Assembly (NCBI GenBank): GCA_963668655.2
Contig: CAXXPQ010000003.1
Coordinates: 930,001-994,000 of the forward strand
Length of the DNA stretch: 64,000 nt
DNA from: G963668655 sp963668655
GTDB lineage: Bacteria > Myxococcota_A > SURF-8
Reading direction: 5' to 3'
The notes under the pieces were generated by a model. That model saw only the letters and a list, made by a program, of their open reading frames with translations. It had not been told where the DNA came from and ran no database searches. The translations under genes were made by a program, and so were the position numbers. Each line of letters starts with the position of its first letter. The first letter of the stretch is position 1. This document shows positions 53,470 through 62,874 of this stretch, one piece after another.

Positions 53470-56400
53470 AGTTCGTGACAGCGTTTTATTTCCGGTCTTT
53501 CTTCGATGAAGATTTCACCGAAGTGAATGATGCAACCACTGACATTCGGATACTCCGCCGGATTTTCCTCTTCCGTACCAATATCTCCTCCATAGGTATC
53601 CCCAATGCAGGTCGAATCCAAACCGATGATGTCTCCAACGGTCAGACCGCATTTTTCCCCCGTTTCTCGTACAACCATCTCCGAGGCAATTTCTTCCGGA
53701 ACGGGATAATCCTCTCCGTGACCCGAATCAATGTAATCGAAATCGATATTGACACCTCTTACTCTCGTATCGCCGCAAATGATAGCAGGTCTTTCGAACG
53801 TTTCCGGATACTCTTCCCATACCGTTTTTGTACCTTCCGTCCAATTTTGCGTCGTTTCCTTCATATACACTGTTACCGTAGATACGATGCGGGATTCGTC
53901 AACGACTTCGATCCTGATCGTGATCTTCACATAAGGACCATTGCCGTCAAACTCGATATCTCCGCTATCAGCCGTCTGCGCCAGATGATCGACGAGGATG
54001 CTTTCCAATTGGATCGGAAAAGCCTCGCAGACGCCTTCTCCATCATCGATTCCTCCTGCACAGTCATTGTTAATTCCATCGCAGATTTCAGTCAAACCGG
54101 GATTCATCCTGGCGGAACAATCGCAGCAGTCGTCTTCCGCGCTTCGCGAAAGCAGCCATCCCGGTTCCAAAGAACATGCTGTCCTAGAACCATGACCGGT
54201 ATATCCGTCTCCATCCTTGTCTTCGTACATCTTGATGCCTTCTCCAGCGATAGCATTACATTCCACGCCCAGTCCATCTTCTGTACAGACGTAGTTTCCG
54301 TAGGCCTTGCAGAAATCTTCTCCGGCTGAACAAACAGCGCCAAGTCTTGAGAAGCGCTCGTCGTCGTCGATGGCGTTACTGCAATCATCATCGATGCCGT
54401 TGCAGATTTCCTCCGCGCCGGGAAATACATCCGGGTTGCCGTCATCGCAGTCCAGGTATTCCGGGGGGGTGTCCGTGTAGGCGACGAAATAATGATCCGA
54501 ATTATCCTCCTTACGGTTGCAGCTTCCAATGGGAAGATCGTATTGGCTGAACACACTCTCGGAAGGTATTTTTTCACTGTCGAGTACGGCCGTGGTTCCG
54601 CTTCCGTCGTCGTACAGGCAGACGGAAACGATCTCCGAGCGGTCGCCGCTTCCGTAACAGTCCCGATCCTGATCCAGAATGTATTTCACCTGCAACGCTC
54701 CGGCCGCGGTTCCGACCTCATCCGTCAGGCCGTCGCAATCGTCGTCCAGATAGTTGCAGACCTCCTCTTCTCCGGTGAAAGGCGGATATCCGCTTTCCCA
54801 CTCCCACTGGCCGTCCACGCAGACCTGGCGACCGGCCCGGCAGCGGCCCTTCCCGCGTTTTTCCGGATCGCCCGTATAGTACTCCCTCTTCAGGGTTCCC
54901 TCGTTCAACCGGTCCATTTCCGTGCAAAGCTGTCCGCTCTCGGTGCAATTGTCCCGCAGGCCGTCGCCGTCATCGTCCAGGCCGTTACACAGCTCGGTCA
55001 GCCCCGAAAAGCCCTGGTCTTCCAGAATGCCCGTCTCCCGAAACGCCGATAGTATGGCCGTGCAGTCCGCCTGGGTGTATCGAAACGGATTGCCGGTCTG
55101 CAGGCCTTCACAGGCCGCAAACGCCGCTGTCCAGACGTCTCGGCCTTCCACCGGATGCAGATCCTCCACCACCATGCGGTGAATCAGATCCCGAACCTTG
55201 CGGTTGGCGATCAAGGGAATCTCCGAGGGATGGTACGACGTGGCACGGCCCATGTAATAATCGGCCAATAGCCGTTCCTGGAAACTTTCGAGAATGATGT
55301 GAAAAGAACGGGCGATCAGTGCGGCATTGGTGAAAATTCGATCCTGTTCATCGACCGGACTCACGGGCCTGCGAAACTCCACGTTCGCCCAGTCTTCCGA
55401 TTGATCGACCCGCAAGCCGACTTCCGGGTGCAGCCAATCGCAGGAAAAAGCGATGTTTTCCTCTTCAACGCCGCTGTAGTGCCCGCCGAGATGGCTTTCA
55501 TAGCACTGGAAGAGCCGAGATTGGACAAAGGCCAGGGCTTCGTCGATGGTGATTTCTCCCAGATGATCCGACTTCATCCCGCCGGGAGCGCCCCTTTCAT
55601 TCAGAAAATGTGAAGCCTCGTGAATCAGTGCATCCACGCTGAATCTCGGTTCGCAAAACTCCAGCCGGTTTTCGATCTGACAGGCGTGAATAACACCTTT
55701 CTCCGCCGAATTCTCCACATTCGGACAGACCCGACCCGATTGGGTGATGGGGCAAATCCCCTCCGCGGGAGGATTGTCCGGGGTACGGATATCCAGAGAC
55801 GATAAATCCATCGCCTCGGGAAAGGTTATCGCCGTGTTTTCCTCCACGTAATCGACAAACATCCGGAGTACGTCGTCGGCCTTTTCCCGATTCAGTTCTC
55901 CCCCGCTCGTCATCTTGAATCCTCCTCCCAGACCGGCCGCCCGGGGGACTTGATACAGAATCGCCTTTTCCGTGGCCGGTTTCCCAGCGTCCAGATAATA
56001 GCGCCGCAAGGGAGTATCCACGCGGTAGGACAGTACGGGTTCCTGTTCCTCCACCGGCGGCAGGCGGCCTCCGTCGTCGCGTTTGGTGAAAATCACTTTT
56101 TCCACCACCACGTTTTCTCCCACCAGATCGTCCGCCACTTGACCTAGCGATTCCAGGTTCAGCATCGCCTGGTGGGACAGATTGTCAGGAACCGGGACGA
56201 TAGTGGCCGAGAGCCGGAAAATCCGGTCTCCCTTCACGCCAATGGACAGCCAGCCGTCCTCCACCGGAACCTCATCCGTTTCGCCGTCCGCCTGCGAAAT
56301 CACGTGAAGCTGGCGGTAGGTGACGTACTGCACGCCTCCCGCGTCGCTCACGCGGATTTTCTCCAGGCGGTTGGCGTGTTCGCTGGTTTGATCACCGTGG

Positions 56401-56909
56401 AGCGCCAGCCCGAATCCCTCGAGCAGTTCCTTTCGAACGAAAATGTCCGCGCAAGCCTCTCCCCGCCGTCCACCCGGGCATTCGTACAGCGTGGCCCACT
56501 TGCCGTTCACCAGGAGGTAAGGTCCGACCAGTTCCGGCCGGTAGACCGCCTCCACGTTTCCGACTTCCTTCTCCAGGCGCTCCACCATATCGTCCGTGCA
56601 GGCGCCGTTGTTGTCCTCCCGGCCGTCGCAGTCGTCGTCCAGGCCGTTACAGGTTTCCATTTGGGGAACGGTCTGGTTGCGGCACACCGGCCCCATGACC
56701 ACGCCGCCTTCCTCCCAGCAGAAGGACTGCCCCATGCGGCAGATTCCGACGCCGTCGGTCCCCTCCGGTCCCGTATAGCAGGGTTCGGAAATGCCCGGCA
56801 CGCAGGGCAGTTCGCTTTCATCCTGTTCCTTCTGAACGCACTGAAAAAGAAGGAAACCAAGCGTTGCGGCTAGAAGAACGATGAACGATCGGTGAACGGC
56901 GGGCATCAT
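53460..56909 (-). CDS. Exported HEXXH protease-like protein with MopE-type motifs
   Basis: 1,149 residues; AGGAGG precedes ATGATG. The hydrophobic N-terminus ends FLLFQC; the Gln before Cys24 is a poor lipobox, so either lipidation or simple secretion is possible. A MopE/PF11617-type motif follows (ETCNGLDDDCDG, residues 85-96). Residues ~115-330 resemble an FTP/PepSY-like pro-region of M4/M36 peptidases (YVTYRQLHV, GWLSIGVKGDRIFRLSATIVPVP). The catalytic stretch has IHEASH (HEXXH at 430-434) and a Glu in GEITIDEALA (~457) as possible third ligand. The C-terminal third carries four more MopE-type motifs (CNGLDDDGDG, CNYLDDDCDG, CNGIDDDCSN, CDGINNDCAG). The last ~1 kb is visibly less GC-rich. 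It is second in the operon. Confidence 0.87.
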   Translation of the reverse strand: MMPAVHRSFIVLLAATLGFLLFQCVQKEQDESELPCVPGISEPCYTGPEGTDGVGICRMGQSFCWEEGGVVMGPVCRNQTVPQMETCNGLDDDCDGREDNNGACTDDMVERLEKEVGNVEAVYRPELVGPYLLVNGKWATLYECPGGRRGEACADIFVRKELLEGFGLALHGDQTSEHANRLEKIRVSDAGGVQYVTYRQLHVISQADGETDEVPVEDGWLSIGVKGDRIFRLSATIVPVPDNLSHQAMLNLESLGQVADDLVGENVVVEKVIFTKRDDGGRLPPVEEQEPVLSYRVDTPLRRYYLDAGKPATEKAILYQVPRAAGLGGGFKMTSGGELNREKADDVLRMFVDYVEENTAITFPEAMDLSSLDIRTPDNPPAEGICPITQSGRVCPNVENSAEKGVIHACQIENRLEFCEPRFSVDALIHEASHFLNERGAPGGMKSDHLGEITIDEALAFVQSRLFQCYESHLGGHYSGVEEENIAFSCDWLHPEVGLRVDQSEDWANVEFRRPVSPVDEQDRIFTNAALIARSFHIILESFQERLLADYYMGRATSYHPSEIPLIANRKVRDLIHRMVVEDLHPVEGRDVWTAAFAACEGLQTGNPFRYTQADCTAILSAFRETGILEDQGFSGLTELCNGLDDDGDGLRDNCTESGQLCTEMDRLNEGTLKREYYTGDPEKRGKGRCRAGRQVCVDGQWEWESGYPPFTGEEEVCNYLDDDCDGLTDEVGTAAGALQVKYILDQDRDCYGSGDRSEIVSVCLYDDGSGTTAVLDSEKIPSESVFSQYDLPIGSCNRKEDNSDHYFVAYTDTPPEYLDCDDGNPDVFPGAEEICNGIDDDCSNAIDDDERFSRLGAVCSAGEDFCKAYGNYVCTEDGLGVECNAIAGEGIKMYEDKDGDGYTGHGSRTACSLEPGWLLSRSAEDDCCDCSARMNPGLTEICDGINNDCAGGIDDGEGVCEAFPIQLESILVDHLAQTADSGDIEFDGNGPYVKITIRIEVVDESRIVSTVTVYMKETTQNWTEGTKTVWEEYPETFERPAIICGDTRVRGVNIDFDYIDSGHGEDYPVPEEIASEMVVRETGEKCGLTVGDIIGLDSTCIGDTYGGDIGTEEENPAEYPNVSGCIIHFGEIFIEERPEIKRCHELCE

Positions 56910-56918
56910 GACGACCTC

Positions 56919-58379
56919 CTAACGGAAATCCCAACGTAGGGAAAGCTGCGCGCCTCCGGAAGGCAGCGTACTTTCCTCGGTCTTTTTCTCAGCCCCCGAA
57001 ATGTAGGCGATACTGCGTTGCCGGACACCGGCGAATGCTCCGATGTCCAGAGCGAGACGTGTGCGCGGACGGTCCAGCAAGATCCAGTCCAGTCCGGTTT
57101 TTGCCAGGTAGAAGCGGGAGGGAAGGTGTTCGGCGTCCTTGTAGAACGAGTTGACGACCAGGACGCCCGCTCCCACGTACCACTCGATGGGATAGCGGGG
57201 ACGTGTCAGCGCGGGGAAGAGGAAGCGGGCCTGGAGGCTGTATCCATAGCTTGTCCGGGTGAGGTTGTGCAACAGCCCGACGGCCAGGTTGAACCCGATA
57301 TCCGGATGATGCAGCGACACGCCGCCTTCCAGCAGTCCCATCGCCTCCGGGTGGACGTAGGCCGCGCCAAGCGACAACTGCGCGCGGAGTTTCAGGTTTC
57401 CCTCGATTTTCAGGCCGGATGGGCAGCCGTCCGTCTGGCATTCGCCGACGTAATCCTCGGCGCAGCACGGGCAGGCGTCCATTCCGGAAAACAGGCCGTC
57501 GCCGTCGCAGTCGTGCCCGCCCACGGTGTTGAAGCGCGCGGGGCGGCCCTCCCAGTATTCGGCCACCGGCCGCCGCCAGTCCAGGTCGCGGCTGGATTTC
57601 AGGTCGAGGTGTTTCCATCCGAGGGACGTCCGGACGAAGGCGTGGAACGCCTTACCCCGGGATTTGAAGGCGTGCGCATCCGAGCGGGCGATGACGAAGC
57701 GGCCTTCCTCGTCGTAGGCCACGTCGCCGGGACGCAGTTTCTCGAAAGGAACCCTGGGCAGAAGCGCCAGGTATTCGGGGCGATACATGAGCGGATCGGG
57801 CCAGGCGAGCACCTTCGCCACGGAATCCTTCTCCCCGCCGCGTTCCAGACGGATGACCTTCTCCAGGTAGCTTTTCCACGTGGCGTGCATGACCTGGGCA
57901 GCCTGGTAGATCGTCAGATCCTCCGATGGAGTGAAGGCGTAGCGACGCACCTGCTTCAACTGGCATTTCCCGTCGAACTCCGTCAGATGCATCTCCTCCA
58001 GAAACCACGAACGAAGCGTTCCCCACGGGATGGAAGTCAGCAGAAAAAATACGGTCTTTTCGGGATCTTCAGACGAGTATGAAAACGGGTACAGGCGATA
58101 TCCACCCACTTCGTTCTGGTAACGGTGAAAGATGTAGCCGGTCTCTTTTTGCCGTTTCTCGATGGCAGCCAGGACGGCTCCGGCATTCAGGCAGGGATGC
58201 GCCGGGTTCTTCATACTACCCGACTCCGGCAACCGGCTCAATAATGGAGCAGCGGTGGATTCCGTCGCATTTTCCAGCGGCGATGAGACGGACCCCTCGG
58301 TTTCCAGCGGAACGGCATGGAGCGAAACGGTCCACAAGAGCGCTAGTGCCAGAAGACTTGTTACTGAACGGAACCACAT
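56919..58379 (-). CDS. Exported protein with thrombospondin-3-like motif and barrel-like end
   Basis: 486 residues from the ATG at 58379, which directly precedes a signal peptide (SVTSLLALALLWTVSLHA) and lies ~70 nt inside the promoter at 58453-58480; a 103-residue longer reading would start upstream of the promoter and is rejected. Residues ~40-265 are unassigned. HDCDGDGLFSGMDACPCC (~285-302) is a Ca2+-binding thrombospondin type 3-like motif. Residues ~325-486 alternate hydrophobic and polar residues (LGAAYVHPEAMGLLEGGVSLHHPDIGFNLAVGLLH) and end LSLRWDFR, suggesting an outer-membrane beta-barrel. It is the first gene of the six-gene operon and ends 9 nt before the protease gene. Confidence 0.78.
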   Translation of the reverse strand: MWFRSVTSLLALALLWTVSLHAVPLETEGSVSSPLENATESTAAPLLSRLPESGSMKNPAHPCLNAGAVLAAIEKRQKETGYIFHRYQNEVGGYRLYPFSYSSEDPEKTVFFLLTSIPWGTLRSWFLEEMHLTEFDGKCQLKQVRRYAFTPSEDLTIYQAAQVMHATWKSYLEKVIRLERGGEKDSVAKVLAWPDPLMYRPEYLALLPRVPFEKLRPGDVAYDEEGRFVIARSDAHAFKSRGKAFHAFVRTSLGWKHLDLKSSRDLDWRRPVAEYWEGRPARFNTVGGHDCDGDGLFSGMDACPCCAEDYVGECQTDGCPSGLKIEGNLKLRAQLSLGAAYVHPEAMGLLEGGVSLHHPDIGFNLAVGLLHNLTRTSYGYSLQARFLFPALTRPRYPIEWYVGAGVLVVNSFYKDAEHLPSRFYLAKTGLDWILLDRPRTRLALDIGAFAGVRQRSIAYISGAEKKTEESTLPSGGAQLSLRWDFR

Positions 58380-58452
58380 GTAACGGTCATTCCTTCCGTT
58401 TTCGGGAGACTGCATTTCGGCGTCGGGATCAAAGTATACGACTATGCACATC

Positions 58453-58480
58453 TTTATAATACTCTCCGAAGTGGTGTCAA
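58453..58480 (-). promoter_or_regulatory. Near-consensus promoter of the six-gene caspase/protease operon
   Basis: On the minus strand TTGACA (58475-58480), 16-bp spacer, TATAAA (58453-58458). The predicted start near 58446 leaves a ~65-nt leader to the ATG at 58379. It is the strongest promoter seen in this region and resembles a housekeeping sigma site rather than an ECF site. Confidence 0.75.
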
Positions 58481-59070
58481 CTCCATCTTGAGCAATGTCG
58501 GCAGATATTGGGCCTATTTGAAATTCCCAGTGACCATATCGGAAGATCGATAATTCTGTCGCGACGGTTTGGTTTCCATTGGATTTCATGGAATCTTTGC
58601 TGCTTCTCATCGAAAATCGGCACGGTGTCCGTAAACGGTAAAGATCGAATTTCCGACGGTTCCTCCGATTCACGTTCGGGTTGTTCACGATGATCTTCTT
58701 CCGGAGACGAATTAACGTTCTGGTATTCTTTACGGATATCCTCTGGATTTTACCGATGAAGTCGGAAAAAATTCAACTTCGATCTCCGGCGGACTTTTCG
58801 CTTGGTGAACACAAACTACGATCACACCGAGGATGACATTGTCTGGGAAAACCTGTCACTGATACAAATGAACTACCCCGCCGCAAGGGGCGGGGTATCG
58901 GTGCTAAAACTCAAAATCCAGCTGTTTTTCGTACAGCTTTTGGTAGGTTCTACCTTGATTCTTGACGTATTTTCGAAGGCCATCTTCACTCACATACTGA
59001 CCGACTGTAAATGGCGGTTGAAAACCGCGGCGGGTGGCGAGGCGGTTGAAAATCGCGGTGGCCGGGATCA
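58481..59070. other. Gene-free stretch between operon promoter and IS21 remnant
   Basis: About 590 bases. It includes a GC hairpin at 58874-58897 (TACCCCGCC / GGCGGGGTA, loop GCAAGG). No convincing gene, although open frames cross it on both strands. Confidence 0.5.
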
Positions 59071-59096
59071 AAAAATATCCCGCCCCGTGCGGGATG
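59071..59096 (-). terminator. Intrinsic terminator after istB
   Basis: Arms ATCCCGC and GCGGGAT around CCCGT (59078-59096), with A6 at 59071-59076 giving a U-tract on the minus strand, just beyond the istB stop. Confidence 0.7.
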
Positions 59097-59118
59097 TCAA
59101 ACGTCTTTTCAGTGCCTC

Positions 59119-59892
59119 TTAGCCTGAGCGGTTTGTGCTCTTCTTCTTCCGTCGTTTCGCCTCGTTGAGCCGATAGCTTTCACCGTTGGCTTCCAGGATA
59201 TGCACCCGGTGCGTCAAGCGGTCGAGCAGCGCCCCCGTCAGCCGTTCGTTGCCCAAAACCTCCACCCAATGCTCAAACGGCAGATTCGTCGTCACCAACA
59301 GGCTCTGACACTCATAGGCCCGGCTCACCACGTCGAATAACAGCTCCGCCCCCGCCTTGGAAAACGGCACGTAGCCCAGCTCGTCCAGAATCAGCAGCTG
59401 TTGCTTCTCAAGCTGGGCCAGAAAGCGTTTCAACTGGCGATCCTCCCGTTTCTCCAAGAGCTCGGTCACCAGACTTGTCACCGTGAAAAAACGGACCCTT
59501 TTGCCCTGGGCGCAGGCCGCAAAGCCCAAGGCGCTCGCCAGATGGGTCTTTCCCGTGCCGCTGTTGCCCATCAGCAGCACGTTTTCGCGCTTGTCGAGAT
59601 AGTCTCCCCTCAACAATTCCCGCACCAGCGGCTCATTGAGCGAGGGCTGCATCGTGAAGTCGAAGGTGTCGATGGTTTTGATCACCGGAAAGGCCGCGGC
59701 TTTCAGACGTCGCTCGGCCGCCCGCCGCTCCCGGTCGATTAGCTCCCGCTCGCACAGCCGCAGCAGATACGTCGCATAGTCCGCTTTTTCCTTCGTGCAG
59801 GCGGCCGCCAGCGGCGCATACTCCCGCAGCATGGTCGGCAGCTTCAATTGTTTCAGATGATGCTGCAGCAGAACACCGGATTCGCCGCTCAT
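59119..59892 (-). CDS. istB: IS21-family ATPase helper (IstB)
   Basis: 257 residues. AAA+ ATPase that assists IS21 transposition. The start at 59892 overlaps the istA stop in the family's usual ATGA arrangement. Walker A MGNSGTGKTHLA (~105-116), Walker B LLILDELGYVPF (~168-179) and the C-terminal RLTHRVHILEANGESYRL are all present, so the gene looks intact. Its partner istA is broken, so autonomous transposition is not expected. An intrinsic terminator follows at 59071-59096. Confidence 0.93.
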   Translation of the reverse strand: MSGESGVLLQHHLKQLKLPTMLREYAPLAAACTKEKADYATYLLRLCERELIDRERRAAERRLKAAAFPVIKTIDTFDFTMQPSLNEPLVRELLRGDYLDKRENVLLMGNSGTGKTHLASALGFAACAQGKRVRFFTVTSLVTELLEKREDRQLKRFLAQLEKQQLLILDELGYVPFSKAGAELLFDVVSRAYECQSLLVTTNLPFEHWVEVLGNERLTGALLDRLTHRVHILEANGESYRLNEAKRRKKKSTNRSG

Positions 59893-60915
59893 GATCGCGC
59901 CTCCCCGTCCGTCAGGACGGCATAGGCCCTGAGATCGGGCCTTTTGACCTGCACACCTTTCAGATGCTCCCGTCCGTCGAGCGAAAACAACGCCTGGACA
60001 TGCTCTTCGGTGCAGCAATACAGTCGAATGATGGAAGCCGACGGATAGGGCAGCGGCAAGGCCCGCTCGATCGCCTTCGCCACCACGGATAACGGTCTTT
60101 TCAGAAGCAATTGCAGCACGGCGATGAATTCTTTCGTCCCGGCGTGGCCGGCTTCGGCTTCCAGCTTGCGCCGCAAGGTCTCGAAGCCGCCGGGAAGATT
60201 CAGATCCAGAAAGGGAATGGCATGGTCCAGCGCCCCCGGCTTGCGGGTCAGCAGCGGCAGGTAATGCGCCAACTGGTAGGAAATCCCCTCCTTGCCCCAC
60301 AGCCGGGCGTGAACCGCGATCCTCTCGCCTTCCCGCGTGACAAGCTCCACCCGATCCACATAACCCTTCACCGTCACGCGGTGATGCGCCAAGGCCACCG
60401 GAACCGAGTAATCGTTGGTGTCGAAACGCGCCAGCGACAGGCTGTTAACCCGCACCGCCGCCTTGCGGCAGGCGTCGAAGTCCGTCGCCGGAAGCGCACG
60501 AAACGCCCCGAACTCTTCCTGGAACAACTCGCCTTTCGTCGCCGCCTTGCCCCGAAGTTTCCGATCCGATTCCGACCGGCTGCGCGTCAGCAGCCCGGCA
60601 TTCAAATCGGTGAAATCACGGACCTGCGGCACCGGCACAAACGTATTGAGCCGTACGTATTTCGCCAGACCTTCCACCACGCCCTTTTCATTCCCACGAC
60701 GAACCGTGCAGAAATGCGGCTCGAACAGGTAATGGCTCACAAGCTGAAGAAAGCCGTCCGTCAGCTCCCGCCGGTGGCAACCCGTGATCGCCTGCACCGC
60801 GATGCGGAGATTGTCGTAGCTGATCCGTCAAGGCACCCCGCCGAAAAACCGGAAGGCCTCCACGTGCCCGTCCCAGAAGGCTTCCGTGCATTCCCTGGGA
60901 TAAGCTTTGACGAAA
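59889..60915 (-). pseudogene. istA: Decayed IS21-family transposase (IstA), 5'-truncated
   Basis: The C-terminal ~300 residues are open (59889-60797), with VSHYLFEPHFCTV, ARFDTNDYSVPV and RVELVTREGERIAVHARLW as in IstA. Reading further 5', the same frame continues with VKAYPRECTEAFWDGHVEAFRFFGGVP, then TGA where the family normally has Arg (GGVPRRISYDNL), a probable C-to-T change of CGA at 60828-60830. Upstream of about 60915 the N-terminal HTH and first catalytic Asp region are missing and stops appear. The element therefore lacks one end. No inverted-repeat pair could be identified. Confidence 0.85.
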
Positions 60916-61205
60916 AAAAGTACACGAATCAAGTCAATCTACACATTAGCACCGTGTCCAGGTTTCGCTGACGATAAGCAGTCAAGGAACTCCAGAGCCT
61001 CATCAACAATGAAACGATCAGTCCCTGTTCGTATTTCCCAGAGATGCCGAGTGCAGGTTTCTGGTCATCCTCTACGAGTGCTACGGATACCACTCAAGGG
61101 TGGACTGTTGCTTTCAGTTCGGCCGCCGTCTATCCTTATGACAAAACCGATACCTACTATGCCCGGTGTGTTAGGGGAGAACCCTGACGGGGAGTTCGGG
61201 AACTT
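60916..61205. other. Intergenic stretch at the broken IS21 edge
   Basis: About 290 bases with no recognisable gene; stops in all frames of any length. It probably contains the lost junction of the IS21 element. Confidence 0.4.
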
Positions 61206-62423
61206 CTACACCATCCCCACCGGCACCGACCAGACCGCCTCTGTCAGAGGCAAGGATTCGGTGGCCAGGCAGATGATCGCCCCGTCTCCGACCGGCAGGT
61301 TCAGTCTGTCCAGCACCTGAAAATGCCGGACATCCTTCTTGCCGGGGGAGGCCGTTTTCTTGATTTCCACCGGGAAAATCGTCCCGTCCTGCACGATCAG
61401 CAGATCCACCTCTTTCTGGTCTTTGTCCCGGTAGTAGTAAAACGGGGCCTGCAGTCCGTTGTGCCAGTAGCCCTTTAGCAGCTCCACCAGAACCCACGTT
61501 TCGAGTATGGTGCCCGACATGGCCCCGGCCTCCAGGGTTTTGGGACTCGACCATTCGGTCAGGTAGGCACACAGGCCGGTGTCCAGCATGTACAGCTTCG
61601 GAGTCTTGACGAGCCGTTTGGTGACGTTCGTATGGTACGGCTCCAGCAGGTAGACCACACCCGAAGCCTGGAGGATGGACAGCCAGTTCTTGGCCGTATT
61701 GACGGCTATGTCGGCATCTCTGGCCATGTCGGTCATGTTCAGGAGCTGCCCGGTTCGGGCCGCACAGGCCCGCAGGAACCGCAGGAAGGCCATTTCGTCC
61801 CCGACCTTGGTCAAGTCTCGCACGTCCCGTTGGATGTAGGTCTGGATGTACGAACTGTAGAAAAGGTTCCGATCTACGTTTTGATCCAGAGCCACGGCAG
61901 GAAAACTCCCCCTCCAGATCAAGTCGTAAAGCTCCGGCAGGGTAAGAGGGGTTGGATCTTTCTTCGCCTGCTTCCCCTTGGTGGGTAGGAACGGCTTCTC
62001 CCTTTTTCCCTGTTCCCCGATTTCCCCACGAGACAGGCCCAGCAGGTTGACGATGCCGACCCTACCGGCCAGGGATTCGGAAACGTCCCGCATCAGGTGG
62101 AACTGCTGGGAGCCGGTCAACCAGAACCTCCCCGGTGTCCGATCCTCGTCCACGGCCATCTTGATGTAGGGCAGGAGTTCGGGGGCATACTGGATTTCGT
62201 CTATCAGGATGGGGGGCTGGTACCGTTGGAAGAACAAGGCCGGGTCGTCCTTGGCCAGGTTCAGGATCAATGGATTGTCGAGGGAGACATACTGCCGTTT
62301 CTGTCCGGCAAGGTGCTGGAGCAGGGTCGTCTTGCCGACCTGCCGGGCGCCCGTCACCATGAGGACGGGGAACTGCTTGGTTGCCTTTTCGAGGAATGCT
62401 TCCAGTGTTCGGGGCATGTACAT
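61206..62423 (-). CDS. AAA_14/DUF4143 ATP-binding protein
   Basis: 405 residues. GAGG lies 6-7 nt before the ATG. The N-terminal AAA_14 ATPase has Walker A VTGARQVGKTTLL (~24-36), Walker B-like PPILIDEIQYAPELL (~69-83) and sensor FWLTGSQQFHL. The C-terminal DUF4143 part contains SGVVYLLEPYHTNVTKRLVKTPKLYMLDTGL and KEVDLLIVQDGTIFPVEIKKTASP, a restriction-endonuclease-like fold (D..ExK pattern). These proteins are very common in accessory regions and their role is not established. Next to a nucleotidyltransferase gene and an integrase it reinforces the mobile character of this end of the window. Confidence 0.93.
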   Translation of the reverse strand: MYMPRTLEAFLEKATKQFPVLMVTGARQVGKTTLLQHLAGQKRQYVSLDNPLILNLAKDDPALFFQRYQPPILIDEIQYAPELLPYIKMAVDEDRTPGRFWLTGSQQFHLMRDVSESLAGRVGIVNLLGLSRGEIGEQGKREKPFLPTKGKQAKKDPTPLTLPELYDLIWRGSFPAVALDQNVDRNLFYSSYIQTYIQRDVRDLTKVGDEMAFLRFLRACAARTGQLLNMTDMARDADIAVNTAKNWLSILQASGVVYLLEPYHTNVTKRLVKTPKLYMLDTGLCAYLTEWSSPKTLEAGAMSGTILETWVLVELLKGYWHNGLQAPFYYYRDKDQKEVDLLIVQDGTIFPVEIKKTASPGKKDVRHFQVLDRLNLPVGDGAIICLATESLPLTEAVWSVPVGMV

Positions 62424-62577
62424 CGAAAACCTCGTTATCGTCCAATCTGCAATATAGTTGCATTATAGACGATGTCGAGGGTTGGGTCAACTTTATCGGA
62501 TGGCGGGAATTTTTCCTGACTGGATTTCCGCCAGGACATCAGGTATGCTAGAGGAACCTTGATGATATGAGGATGTT

Positions 62578-62874
62578 ATGAGATCGAAAGACTCCATACT
62601 TGAACTGTTGAGCGAATACCGGGCCGAATTCGAGGAGGCATTCGGTGTGGAGAGGATTGCTCTGTTTGGCTCCCACGCTAGAGACGACCACCGACCGGAC
62701 AGTGACATTGACATTCTGGTGTCATACAAGGCTCCCACCTTCGACCACTACATGGATTTGAAATTTCGGCTGGAGGCTTTGCTCGGTTCCCCGGTCGACC
62801 TCGTGCTGGAGGATTCGTTGAAACCACGGCTCCGTCAACACATCCTGAATGAGGCCGTTCATGCCGAGGGATGA
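62578..62874 (+). CDS. MntA-type minimal nucleotidyltransferase
   Basis: 98 residues. NTP_transf_2 fold with LFGSHARDDHRPDSDIDILV: the GS motif, then Asp and Asp (DSDID) that bind metal, and a third Asp in SPVDLVLED. In complete HepT/MntA (type VII) toxin-antitoxin pairs, MntA adenylylates and silences the HepT RNase. The gene for HepT would start inside the last 14 nt of this one (overlapping ATG at 62861), but it is reduced to 18 codons. It is therefore an orphan antitoxin by sequence. Residues 1-98 appear complete. Confidence 0.9.
   Translation: MRSKDSILELLSEYRAEFEEAFGVERIALFGSHARDDHRPDSDIDILVSYKAPTFDHYMDLKFRLEALLGSPVDLVLEDSLKPRLRQHILNEAVHAEG

Noticed and set aside
56919..58688. Longer 589-residue reading of the first operon gene
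   Set aside because: The extra 103 residues would begin upstream of the near-consensus promoter and before the signal peptide at 58379.
59119..60300. 393-residue istB reading
   Set aside because: The first ~136 residues are an out-of-frame overlap with istA; the family start is the ATGA overlap at 59892.
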